This document shows, piece after piece, positions 1 to 6,162 of a DNA stretch of 20,892 nt (the first letter of the stretch is position 1; each line of letters opens with the position of its first letter). The stretch is from the NCBI GenBank assembly GCA_949288405.1, contig CASEKM010000004.1, positions 1 to 20,892 of the forward strand, given 5' to 3'. Position numbers and translations under genes: made by a program. This DNA is from an uncultured bacterium (GTDB lineage: Bacteria; Bacillota; Clostridia; Oscillospirales; Oscillospiraceae). The notes below the pieces were generated by a model. That model made no database searches. It saw nothing but the letters and a program-made list of their open reading frames with translations, and was not told the origin of the DNA.

Positions 1-860
1 TACTGGTTGTACCGGGTGAACTTCAGGGCGCTGAAGTCGGGGAGCCCCGCGATGTGGTGGATGAAGCGCTGGAAGTAGAGCTTCATCTCCAGGGCGCTGT
101 GCCAGTTCTCAAAGGCAAACATGGTCCGCCAGTAGAGCCAGAAGGTGGAGGAGAACACCTCGTCGTCAAATACGTCCTCAATAGTCTTGTCGTACAGATC
201 CTCGTCCGGGGTCATAAAGAGCTTCATGATCTCCATGCAGCCCTTCTGGCTCAGGTTGAATTTCCCGTCGGTGCGGGCGTCCCGGCCCCGGTCCACCGTG
301 GCCCGGCACAGGGAGTAGTTGGGGTCATGCTTGTTGAGCCAGTAGAACTCATCCAGCACCGAGGCCCCCGGCTTCTCCAGGGAGGGGATGGAGCGGAACA
401 GGTCCCACAGACACTCGAAGTGGTCCTCCATCTCCCGGCCGCCCCGCATCACATAGCCCCGGCTGGGGTCGAAAATGCCGTCGCAGGCCCCGCCGGCCAC
501 GTCCATGGCCTCCAGAATGTGGATGTGGTCCCCGGGCATCTGCCCATCCCGCACCAGGAAGCAGGCCGCCGCCAAGGCCGCCAGACCGCTGCCCACGATG
601 TAAGCGCTCTTGTTTTCCACCCCCTCCGGCTTCTCCGGCCGGGCGAAGGCCTCATAGTTGCCGTTGGTATAATAGATGCCCTTGCGGTTTTTCTCGTGTT
701 TCCCCAGCTCTGTATTCCGATAGGAGGCCGGGGCGCAGGTTTCAGGCCCGGACTTCTCCGCCGCTTTTTTGCCGCCCGCCCCCTTCTTTGCCAGGACTAC
801 CGCCGCGCCCGCTCCAGCTACAGCCGCCGCTGCGGTCAGTGCTCCCAATTTCTTATCCAT
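1..860 (-). CDS. ohyA: oleate hydratase (3' end outside window)
   Basis: FAD-dependent hydratase that adds water to the cis-9 double bond of oleate and similar unsaturated fatty acids, giving 10-hydroxy acids (also called myosin-cross-reactive antigen). The frame runs from ATG at 858-860 off the left edge, so about 286 residues of a family usually near 570-650 are seen. The dinucleotide-binding motif GSGLAALAAACFLVRDGQ lies at about residues 85-102, followed by the family-typical RGGREME, CLWDLF, IPSLE and VLDEFYWLNKHDPNYS segments. An SD (AGGCGG) lies about 8 nt before the ATG. The first 35 residues are an Ala/Gly-rich hydrophobic stretch followed by lysines, an extension before the catalytic fold that could be a membrane anchor. 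It follows the TetR gene on the same strand and is probably controlled by it. Confidence 0.93.
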   Translation of the reverse strand, partial: MDKKLGALTAAAAVAGAGAAVVLAKKGAGGKKAAEKSGPETCAPASYRNTELGKHEKNRKGIYYTNGNYEAFARPEKPEGVENKSAYIVGSGLAALAAACFLVRDGQMPGDHIHILEAMDVAGGACDGIFDPSRGYVMRGGREMEDHFECLWDLFRSIPSLEKPGASVLDEFYWLNKHDPNYSLCRATVDRGRDARTDGKFNLSQKGCMEIMKLFMTPDEDLYDKTIEDVFDDEVFSSTFWLYWRTMFAFENWHSALEMKLYFQRFIHHIAGLPDFSALKFTRYNQ

Positions 861-880
861 GTCAGATACCGCCTTTCCGA

Positions 881-924
881 TCCTGCCGCTTCTGCGGGCC
901 GGATTCATTTGATGGCTTGATTTT
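881..924 (-). promoter_or_regulatory. possible internal promoter for ohyA
   Basis: On the minus strand, TTGCAG, a 17-nt spacer and TCAAAT lie between the large palindrome and the ohyA start codon. The match to sigma-A consensus is moderate, so this is only a candidate for separate expression of ohyA from the tetR transcript. Coordinates are approximate. Confidence 0.3.
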
Positions 925-948
925 ACTCCCTGCAAAGCATTTCTTCTA

Positions 949-1001
949 TTTACAATCCGGGCCCGATGATCAAAAACTAATCATCGGGCCCGGATTGTAA
1001 A
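949..1001. repeat. perfect 22-bp inverted repeat between tetR and ohyA
   Basis: Left arm 949-970 and right arm 980-1001 are exact reverse complements, separated by a 9-nt loop (CAAAAACTA). The outer parts read TTTACAATCC / GGATTGTAAA and the inner part contains CGGGCCCG. It sits 8 nt after the tetR stop codon and about 90 nt before the ohyA start. Neither strand has a U-run after the stem, so a classical intrinsic terminator is not clear. It could act as a transcript-stabilising or attenuating hairpin, or as a regulator-binding site. Confidence 0.85.
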
Positions 1002-1008
1002 GCGGCTC

Positions 1009-1578
1009 TTATTCTGTTTCCGAAAAATTTCGGATGGCGTTGGCGATACTGCCCCGCATGGCGGCGCTGATCTTTCCCGTCAACACCCGGGGATCGTCGG
1101 TCATTCCTTGGCGAATCCAGTCCAGCATAACCCCTACAAAACTGTACTTGTAAAATTCCGCGATAAAGGACTTGTCCTCCTCAGAGACGGCCGTCCCCCG
1201 GCTCTGCTCTTCCACCACGCCCCGGATCAGGCCGTAGGTCAGCTGGTAGAGGAACCGCTCCATCTGCTCCCGGCTGATACAGCGGTAGGCGTTGAGGATG
1301 AAGGGCTTGTTTTCCAGCACCGCCTCAAAGATCTGCAAAAGCCCCTCCTGCCAGGTCTCGTAGGTCTTCTTCCCCTGGAGGGCTTTGGACGCGTCCTCGA
1401 TGCAGGCCCACTCCACCAGGTCGTAGATGTCCTTGAAGTGGTAGTAGAAGGCCATGCGGCTGATGCCGCAGTCCTCGGTGATCTCGGTGATATCCCGGAT
1501 GGTGATTTTGTCCAGAGGTTTCTTCAGCAGCATATGCTTCAGGGATTCCTCCAGAGCCTGCTTTGTGGTGTTTGGCAT
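1009..1578 (-). CDS. TetR/AcrR-family transcriptional regulator
   Basis: DNA-binding repressor of 189 residues, the usual family length. The N-terminal helix-turn-helix covers about residues 20-55, with ITEDCGISRMAFYYHFKDIYDLV matching the TetR recognition-helix signature (G-I-S-x-x-x-F-Y-x-H-F-K). The C-terminal ligand domain resembles the DhaS/TetR_C_8 type by its AFYYHF...LVEWAC and YxYSFVGVMLDWIRQGM pattern; this sub-assignment is tentative. Its ATG lies 1 nt after the stop codon of the upstream SGNH frame and its SD (GGAGG) is inside that frame, so the two were translationally coupled. It precedes oleate hydratase on the same strand, so a fatty acid is a plausible effector (inference). 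Confidence 0.9.
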   Translation of the reverse strand: MPNTTKQALEESLKHMLLKKPLDKITIRDITEITEDCGISRMAFYYHFKDIYDLVEWACIEDASKALQGKKTYETWQEGLLQIFEAVLENKPFILNAYRCISREQMERFLYQLTYGLIRGVVEEQSRGTAVSEEDKSFIAEFYKYSFVGVMLDWIRQGMTDDPRVLTGKISAAMRGSIANAIRNFSETE

Positions 1579-1579
1579 A

Positions 1580-2152
1580 TTACTGCGCCTCCTTTTCGTG
1601 CTGCCGGATCACTGCCGCAACGGTCTCCGCTGCAATATGGGAACCCAACTCACTGGGGTGGACGCCGTCGGCGGCATAGAGGTCCTGAGGAACGGACCAT
1701 TCATAAAACCGCCGGCCCACATCGGCGATCAGGGCGTTATTTTCCTGTGCCGCCTTGTGGTAGGCCTCGGACAGCGTTCAGGCCATCTCGTCGTAGTCCC
1801 AGCCCTTGCCCGTCAGCTTGGCTCCGCCCCTCTGATAGGCCCATGTAGCAAACAAAATGGGGACCGCTCCGTTTGCCCGGATCTGCCGGCAAAGCCCCTC
1901 CACACTGGAAAAGAAGCTCTTGGGGGCGGTGATGGGGCCGTGGCTCATCTCCTGGAGCACCACATAGTCCCACTTCTCCGTTTGGAGCGCCGCCTGGGTC
2001 TGACTGCCCAGCCTGGTGCTGGGGTTCAGCTGTTCCGACAGCCGCGCCCCGCCCCGGGTGTGGTGAATCACCTCCGCCCCGGTCAAGTCAGCAAGCATCT
2101 GAGGCATATTGTTGGTAAACGTAAAGCTGTTGCCCAGCATGAGAATGCGCAT
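1580..2152 (-). pseudogene. SGNH/GDSL-type hydrolase interrupted by an in-frame TGA
   Basis: The frame from ATG at 2152 to TAA at 1580-1582 spans 191 codons and would encode a small SGNH hydrolase (esterase/lipase fold). The N-terminal block MRILMLGNSFTFTN contains the GxS catalytic-serine motif, and the C-terminal block DGVHPSELG carries the catalytic Asp-His pair. A TGA codon at 1778-1780, between the DYDEMA and LSEAYHKAA segments, splits the frame. Translation stopping there gives a 124-residue protein with the nucleophile but no Asp-His. Everything beyond the TGA stays in frame and still looks like the family, so the change appears to be a recent point mutation (or a sequencing error). 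SD AAGGAG lies 7 nt before the ATG. First gene of the operon with TetR and ohyA. Confidence 0.85.
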
Positions 2153-2194
2153 AGAGTTGCTCCTTACTCGTTTCTTTCACTGCTTCTAACTGCC

Positions 2195-2223
2195 ATTATA
2201 CATGGCCTCGCCGAGAGGGACAA
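2195..2223 (-). promoter_or_regulatory. promoter of the SGNH-TetR-ohyA operon
   Basis: On the minus strand a TTGTCC -35 (2218-2223), a 17-nt spacer and a perfect TATAAT -10 (2195-2200) lie about 43 nt before the SGNH start codon. The spacing and the -10 match make this a convincing sigma-A promoter. Confidence 0.75.
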
Positions 2224-2487
2224 GGCCGGGAAAATGCAGCCAAGCCTATCAGATTTTGCAACGCAAGATTCAAAGATAAGGCTACGGTCACAAATGGGTG
2301 GTCATGACCACATGTTCCAAAAATTGTGCAGTTTGCTTTTTCCTCTTTTCGGAACGAATTGTAGCGGAGACGGACAAGAAACTATATTTACAACGAAAAT
2401 CTAAAACAAATCCGCAAAAGTGAGTTGACCACATTTGAGACCTTATTTATGCAGAACGCCAAACAAATTATCGCTTAAAAAGTTATG
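2224..2487. other. gene-free AT-rich stretch with a 14-bp palindrome
   Basis: No credible coding frame is seen here. A perfect 14-bp palindrome, GTGGTCATGACCAC, lies at 2298-2311, upstream of the SGNH-TetR promoter, and could be an operator. GGTCACAAATG (2286-2296) recurs nearby as an inverted copy with one mismatch at 2433-2443. The stretch may also hold decayed sequence from the neighbouring islet, but no family could be recognised. Confidence 0.5.
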
Positions 2488-2523
2488 AAAACAGCCTCAA
2501 AACATCAGTTTTGAGGCTGTTTT
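2488..2523. terminator. bidirectional intrinsic terminator
   Basis: A 16-bp perfect stem (core ACAGCCTCAAAAC / GTTTTGAGGCTGT) with a 4-nt loop ATCA. T-rich tracts follow on both strands. It lies about 85 nt after the stop codon of the minus-strand membrane-protein gene and so ends the two-gene islet transcript. Confidence 0.88.
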
Positions 2524-2608
2524 TGGTCCGAATGTAATTATAGGACTTGGAAAAGTTCGGGAATATCAATGGTTTGCGGGCCGTCAACAAGAGGTTTTAT
2601 CTCCCCTA

Positions 2609-3661
2609 CTATCTAAGGTTTATTTCAAAACAAATAGAATCTACTCCACTTGCTGTGCGCGTGTAACGCTTATAATTTGTTTCAACTGGTTCAAACACAT
2701 CCTGAGGATTCCGCTTGTATATAGTGTTTGCAATATCTTTAGCGAAATCTATCTTTGAACCAGTTGCTAACACGTAGATGGTGTTTACACTTCGATCCTT
2801 AATTACGCTTTCAGCATCTTTAACAGGCTTATCTATGCCGTCGGCCCAATCCGAAATAGCCAGAACTATCCTTACCCTTATCTCACTTTCACAGAAAGCT
2901 AAGGGGACAAGTTCTCCAGGGGCGCGAGCTACGATTTGATAAACGAAATCCATAAGATGAACTATAACATTCATGTTCTCGAGTGATGGGATAGAAGGAT
3001 AAATTTTATTTGCGTACTTATCAATTTCATTCAAAAGAACCGGCAAGAAGAGGCCATCGGTATCGACTCTGCGAAGTTTCTCAAAGACCGCTACGAAAGT
3101 TCGGTCTTGTTTTAATAGTTCAGGTATGTATTCTCGATTAAAATAATCAAAAATATTATGTCCTGCATATTGCACCAATTTTTGCGTAATGATCATATCC
3201 GATGATTTACTTACACTTAAAGGCATATATAATTTTGCTTTTTGCGCAAGGCCTTTTTCACAGTAATCGTGTAAAATGCCAATAACCTGTTGAGCCTCAT
3301 CTTTATATGAATGAACATATATAACAACTTGATTATTGTCGAAAAAAGAGTCAGGTGTTTCGCTTTCCGTAACCCATTCAACTCTCAGGTCATAGGGCAA
3401 AAATTTTTTCATAAGCGGAGGCGCTGATTCAGTAAATTTAGTTTTGGCGGAGTCAATGGTTAAATTCAAGCGTTTAGCAAACGCTTTTTTCCTTTTCTTG
3501 GGAGCAATTGCTGCAATCCACATAGTGATTTGAACATTCCACTCTTTTACCACCTGCGGATGTGCTATTAGCCAAATAACAGCCGCCAACGCTAACGCAA
3601 ATAGAGTCCACGCAAGTCCACCATTGTCAATGAATTTGCACAAGAAATCCCAAAAAGTCAT
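2609..3661 (-). CDS. membrane-anchored protein of unknown function (islet gene 2)
   Basis: 350 residues; family not recognised. Residues about 14-33 are a clear hydrophobic segment (GGLAWTLFALALAAVIWLIA) near the N terminus, a second weak one follows (ITMWIAAIAP), then a very basic KKRKKAFAKR stretch, so the bulk of the protein is probably cytoplasmic. The rest is a soluble alpha/beta-looking domain with short hydrophobic strands (VVIYVHS, VNTIYVLATG) and a conserved-looking ISDWADGID segment. No Walker, nuclease, protease or transposase motif was found. Its start codon overlaps the stop of the upstream small gene by 4 bp (ATGA), so the two are translationally coupled. Codon use is markedly AT-richer than the flanking chromosome. 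A defence, stress or phage-related role is only a guess from context. Confidence 0.8.
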   Translation of the reverse strand: MTFWDFLCKFIDNGGLAWTLFALALAAVIWLIAHPQVVKEWNVQITMWIAAIAPKKRKKAFAKRLNLTIDSAKTKFTESAPPLMKKFLPYDLRVEWVTESETPDSFFDNNQVVIYVHSYKDEAQQVIGILHDYCEKGLAQKAKLYMPLSVSKSSDMIITQKLVQYAGHNIFDYFNREYIPELLKQDRTFVAVFEKLRRVDTDGLFLPVLLNEIDKYANKIYPSIPSLENMNVIVHLMDFVYQIVARAPGELVPLAFCESEIRVRIVLAISDWADGIDKPVKDAESVIKDRSVNTIYVLATGSKIDFAKDIANTIYKRNPQDVFEPVETNYKRYTRTASGVDSICFEINLR

Positions 3662-3912
3662 TTGTTTGCCTCCTCAGAAAGAGAAAGCACACACTTCGGT
3701 TGGTTGCAACAAAACTCGGTTTTTCCATTTACAGGAACAATCGCATAGAGGTTTTCTTTTCTTATTGTGGATTTACAGTATCTACATACTATTTCTCCGG
3801 CATGAAATTTTTCTGCCATTCCAAGATTTTCTAAAAAAGAGTCTAAATCTGAAGAATATACTGCTTTAAGATTATCATCTTTTGTAATCATAAAATGGTT
3901 ATCCCCCTTCAT
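3658..3912 (-). CDS. small Cys-rich zinc-ribbon-like protein (islet gene 1)
   Basis: 84 residues, family not recognised. The C-terminal half has C-x2-C (CRYC) followed after 21 residues by CC-x4-C (CCNQPKC), a spacing typical of a small zinc-binding ribbon. The N-terminal half contains a short acidic stretch, DLDSFLENLGM. The start chosen is ATG at 3910-3912, because a strong SD (GGGAGGTG, 3921-3928) lies 8 nt upstream; a TTG six codons earlier would place the SD inside the gene. It overlaps the 350-aa membrane-protein gene by 4 bp, pointing to linked function or equimolar expression. It could be a regulator or a metal-dependent partner of that protein. Confidence 0.8.
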   Translation of the reverse strand: MKGDNHFMITKDDNLKAVYSSDLDSFLENLGMAEKFHAGEIVCRYCKSTIRKENLYAIVPVNGKTEFCCNQPKCVLSLSEEANK

Positions 3913-3923
3913 CGTAATCTCAC

Positions 3924-3955
3924 CTCCCAAGTAAGTATTCCTTTACACTTGGGAG
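3924..3955 (-). promoter_or_regulatory. SD-sequestering 5'-UTR hairpin
   Basis: CTCCCAAGT and ACTTGGGAG (arms 3947-3955 and 3924-3932) form a perfect 9-bp stem with a 14-nt loop in the minus-strand transcript. The 3' arm contains the GGGAG of the SD for the 84-aa protein, so the hairpin would hide the ribosome binding site. The 5' arm starts almost at the predicted transcription start. Confidence 0.7.
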
Positions 3956-3958
3956 TAT

Positions 3959-3987
3959 AGTCTATCTGAGGTGCACATTTGTGTCAC
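3959..3987 (-). promoter_or_regulatory. promoter of the two-gene islet
   Basis: GTGACA -35 (3982-3987), 17-nt spacer, TAGACT -10 (3959-3964) on the minus strand, about 47 nt before the chosen start codon. A dyad ACTTTCTgtgcgAGAAAGT (3988-4006) directly abuts the -35 box and could be an operator. Confidence 0.6.
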
Positions 3988-4262
3988 ACTTTCTGTGCGA
4001 GAAAGTAATAATATTTTATCATGTTACTATTAAAGTGTCGATAGGATTTTGCGTAAAATGCCGCCCAACGGGACTACAGGTGGCGTTTTCATACACAAAA
4101 ATCTGAAAGGGGGCGATAGTCGCCAACCGGCCAGCCGTGAGGCTGGATTTTCGATTTTACGACAAAGGCGTTTTTATCGTATAGCAACAGTAAAATCCGG
4201 ATTCCTGAGAAATCAGGCGGGCGTTCTATACCGGGGATTTCGCACCCCGTTCGGGAAAGGCG

Positions 4263-4292
4263 TATAATGAACTCCATCACCAAACGATGGAG
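4263..4292 (+). promoter_or_regulatory. transposase -10 box and SD-masking hairpin
   Basis: A perfect TATAAT at 4263-4268 (weak -35, TTCGCA at 4239-4244) precedes CTCCATC-ACCAAAC-GATGGAG (4272-4278 / 4286-4292). The stem's right arm includes part of the GGAGG SD that lies 8 nt before the transposase ATG, so expression of the transposase is probably damped by RNA structure, a common device in insertion sequences. Confidence 0.6.
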
Positions 4293-4300
4293 GTTTCAAT

Positions 4301-5451
4301 ATGCCGAAACAATATTCGTTAGAATTTAAAACTCAAGTGGTACTGGCCTGCAAACAGGGCTTATCTATACCAGATGCCAGTGCAAAGTACCAGGTCGCCA
4401 AGAGCACGCTCTATCGGTGGATGCAGGAAATTCATCTCACTGAGAATGAAAGCGTTGCTGTGGATTACCCGGCACTCCAGCGGCAGAATGTCCGGCTGGA
4501 GCATCTCCTTCAGATCATTCGACTGTCGAATCTGATTGACGAGGCACCCCTCCGCAAGCTGCTGGAGATTTTGGCCCGGCTGCATGAGCAGTTTGCCCAC
4601 TATAGTGTCCATGAACTATGTGAGACCCTGAATGTGTCGCGAGGGACCTTCTACAACCATATTTTCCGCAAAGCGGATCGCTCGAAGTATTTGGAAGAGC
4701 AGCGGTAGCTGATGCTGCAAGTGCAGCAGATTTTTGACGACAGCAAACAGCGGTACGGCGCCGAAAAGATTCGGGTTGTCCTGGCAGAAAGCGGCATCCA
4801 TGTGGGTAAAGAGCGTGTCCGCAAGATTATGAAGGAGTTGAACCTGGTCAGCATCCGGGAAAACGCAAAGCGCAACTACAAAAAGCGGCAGGAGTACCAG
4901 AAAGAGAATCTGCTCAATCGGACTTTCAAAGCCGTCCGGAAGAATGAAATCTGGGTCAGCGACATTACCTATTTCAAGATTAAGGACTATGACCTGTATC
5001 TCTACGTCATCCTCGACTTGTTTTCCCGCCGCGTGGTCGGATACCGTGTTTCCCGGAAAAGCAGTACCCATCTGGTCACTGCTACGTTACGGGCTGCATT
5101 CCGAGACCGCGGCTCACCCGAAGGGTTGACATTCCACAGTGACCGGGGTGGTCAGTACATCTCAGATACTTTTCAGATACTTTCCGTCAGTTGCTCCAGG
5201 AATCCGGTGTTGCCCAGTCCTTTTCCAATTCAGGGCGGCCCTATGACAACGCGGTAGCAGAAACCTTCTTCGCCACATTCAAGAAGGAAGAGGCCTACCG
5301 GCGGGAGTATTTCTCTGAGGCGGATTTCCGAAAGAGTGTGGACGCATATATCCAATTTTACAATGAAGTCCGCCCTCATAAGACTTTGGCCTATAAGCCC
5401 CCGGCACGGTTTGAAGAACTTTACGGAACAGAAAAGACACAAGGTTTTTGA
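4301..5451 (+). pseudogene. IS3-family transposase, broken by a nonsense codon and an 11-bp duplication
   Basis: The N-terminal part starts MPKQYSLEFKTQVVLACKQG with a helix-turn-helix typical of IS3 OrfA (IPDASAKYQVAKSTLYRWM, about residues 25-45), and a second HTH follows (YSVHELCETLNVSRGTFYNH). A TAG at 4706-4708 interrupts the frame, but the same frame continues directly into the integrase core, where homologues commonly read through (Glu or Gln expected). The DDE residues are all present: D in WVSDITYF, D in FHSDRGGQY, and E in YDNAVAETFF. Between the second D and the E, an 11-bp perfect tandem duplication (TCAGATACTTT at 5162-5172 and 5173-5183) shifts the frame, so the last part is read in another frame from about 5184 to 5451. 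Two independent lesions make this an inactive transposase. Confidence 0.9.
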
Positions 5452-5577
5452 GAAACCCTGCGTCTAAAAAGCTGGATTCGATTAAAATTTTTGCTTTGAT
5501 TTTTCTGCTTTTTCGCTACCACCGTATTCTGCACAGTTTTGAAACCCTTAGAGATTGCAAGGCTTATAAACGGAAAA

Positions 5578-5616
5578 AACTCTGCTTTTCGAGAAAATGG
5601 TTCGAAAAGCAGAGTT
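5578..5616 (-). terminator. intrinsic terminator, minus strand
   Basis: Perfect 15-bp stem (5578-5592 / 5602-5616; core CTCTGCTTTTCGA / TCGAAAAGCAGAG), 9-nt loop, and six Ts after the stem on the minus strand. It is the last of three successive minus-strand terminators below tRNA-Pro. It probably shields the IS region and islet from leftward transcription. Confidence 0.8.
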
Positions 5617-5661
5617 CCTTCATTTGGAAGGGGAGGTTAAAATCGATATTTCTTAATCGAG

Positions 5662-5685
5662 AAAAATGCCGCCCGCAGGGCGGCC
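5662..5685 (-). terminator. intrinsic terminator, minus strand
   Basis: GCCGCCC-GCA-GGGCGGC (5669-5685) followed on the minus strand by ATTTTT. It is the second of three minus-strand terminators after tRNA-Pro. An imperfect hairpin, CCAACTGcGAG.../...CTCAGTTGG, lies just upstream at 5688-5723. No gene is seen between this terminator and the one at 5779-5810, unless a small RNA is made from 5688-5770. Confidence 0.7.
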
Positions 5686-5778
5686 CACCAACTGCGAGCC
5701 CAGCGCAGCGGGTCTCAGTTGGAAAGGAGGAGCAAGGGAGCGGGCGGATGACGTCTTTTTTGCCACAGGTATAAAAAG

Positions 5779-5810
5779 ACGTCGGAGCAAAGCGGACTTT
5801 GCTCCGACGT
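5779..5810 (-). terminator. intrinsic terminator of tRNA-Pro(UGG)
   Basis: Perfect 14-bp stem ACGTCGGAGCAAAG / CTTTGCTCCGACGT with a 4-nt loop and TTTTT following on the minus strand. The stem begins at the last base of the encoded CCA end. Confidence 0.85.
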
Positions 5811-5885
5811 GGTCCGAGTGGGGAGACTCGAACTCCCGGCATCTTGCTCCCAAAGCAAGCGCGCTACCAACTGCGCTACACCCGG
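5810..5885 (-). tRNA. tRNA-Pro (anticodon UGG)
   Basis: All four arms fold. Acceptor CCGGGTG pairs with CACTCGG (one G-U), D stem GCGC/GCGC, anticodon stem CTTGC/GCAAG with loop TTTGGGA (anticodon TGG), T stem GGGAG/CTCCC with TTCGAGT loop, discriminator A and encoded CCA. 76 nt. Transcribed from the promoter at 6134-6162 after a decayed copy of itself, and ended by the terminator that abuts its 3' end. Confidence 0.95.
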
Positions 5886-5905
5886 TTATGAAGTTTTTCA
5901 ACTGT

Positions 5906-5938
5906 GGTCAAATATGGGGTCAACGCCGGTTTTTGACC
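5906..5938. repeat. three GGTCAA/TTGACC boxes between the tRNA copies
   Basis: GGTCAA at 5906-5911 and 5918-5923 (12-bp spacing) and TTGACC at 5933-5938. They lie in the spacer between tRNA-Pro and the tRNA relic. They may be remnants of an integrase attachment or recombination site, but no integrase is visible; function unknown. Confidence 0.4.
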
Positions 5939-5997
5939 AGTTCCCGGCGAGGGGTAAAACTCCGTCGGCCTTAGCGTCCCAGAGCTTTCCGGGATTT

Positions 5998-6068
5998 TGG
6001 AGAAGTGCGGCTCGAACTCCGGCCTCACGCTCCCAAAGCAGGCGCGCTATCAACTGCGCTACATCCGG
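5998..6068 (-). pseudogene. decayed tRNA-Pro copy
   Basis: The first 40 nt from 6068 downwards differ from the intact tRNA-Pro(UGG) at only three positions and keep the D arm and the TTTGGGA anticodon loop. After the anticodon stem it degenerates: the anticodon stem carries a C/U mismatch, the T stem (CGGAG versus CGCAC) does not pair, the acceptor 3' strand (TTCTCC) does not match CCGGATG, and no CCA end follows. It precedes the intact tRNA in the same transcript, so the pair is a tandem duplication with one dead copy. Confidence 0.8.
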
Positions 6069-6133
6069 TTATCTCCGCCGTCCGTGTGTCTGCTCCATGG
6101 AACACAGCTTCCAGCGTAAAAACTTGCTTAAGT

Positions 6134-6162
6134 AGTATAGTATATTTTGAAAAGGATTGCAA
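6134..6162 (-). promoter_or_regulatory. promoter of the tRNA-Pro transcript
   Basis: TTGCAA -35 (6157-6162), 17-nt spacer, TATACT -10 (6134-6139) on the minus strand. The predicted transcript starts near 6127 and runs through the tRNA relic and tRNA-Pro. Confidence 0.75.

Larger units (their letters stand above)
4055..5674. mobile_element. IS3-family insertion sequence region, degenerate
   Basis: Contains the IS3-type transposase frame 4301-5451, a structured 5' region (hairpins at 4112-4124, 4131-4146 and 4204-4217) and AT-rich 3' flank. Clear terminal inverted repeats were not found, so exact ends are unknown. A 12-bp direct repeat AAAATGCCGCCC at 4055-4066 and 5663-5674 brackets the whole stretch and is used here only as an outer limit. 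Both transposase lesions indicate that the copy cannot move by itself. Confidence 0.55.

Noticed and set aside
54..920. 288-codon open frame on the plus strand
   Set aside because: Antisense shadow of oleate hydratase, with no SD and no family resemblance.
1778..1780. TGA as selenocysteine or recoded Trp
   Set aside because: No SECIS-like hairpin seen just after it and the position is not a catalytic cysteine site in SGNH enzymes; other genes in the window use TGA as a normal stop. A simple nonsense mutation is more likely.
5537..5575. Possible integrase-site hairpin (AAACCCTT...AAGGCTT)
   Set aside because: The stem is imperfect and no integrase gene is nearby; it is more likely just IS3 3' flank.
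5653..5901. Small minus-strand frame starting upstream of tRNA-Pro
   Set aside because: Reads straight through the tRNA gene and its terminator; typical spurious tRNA translation.
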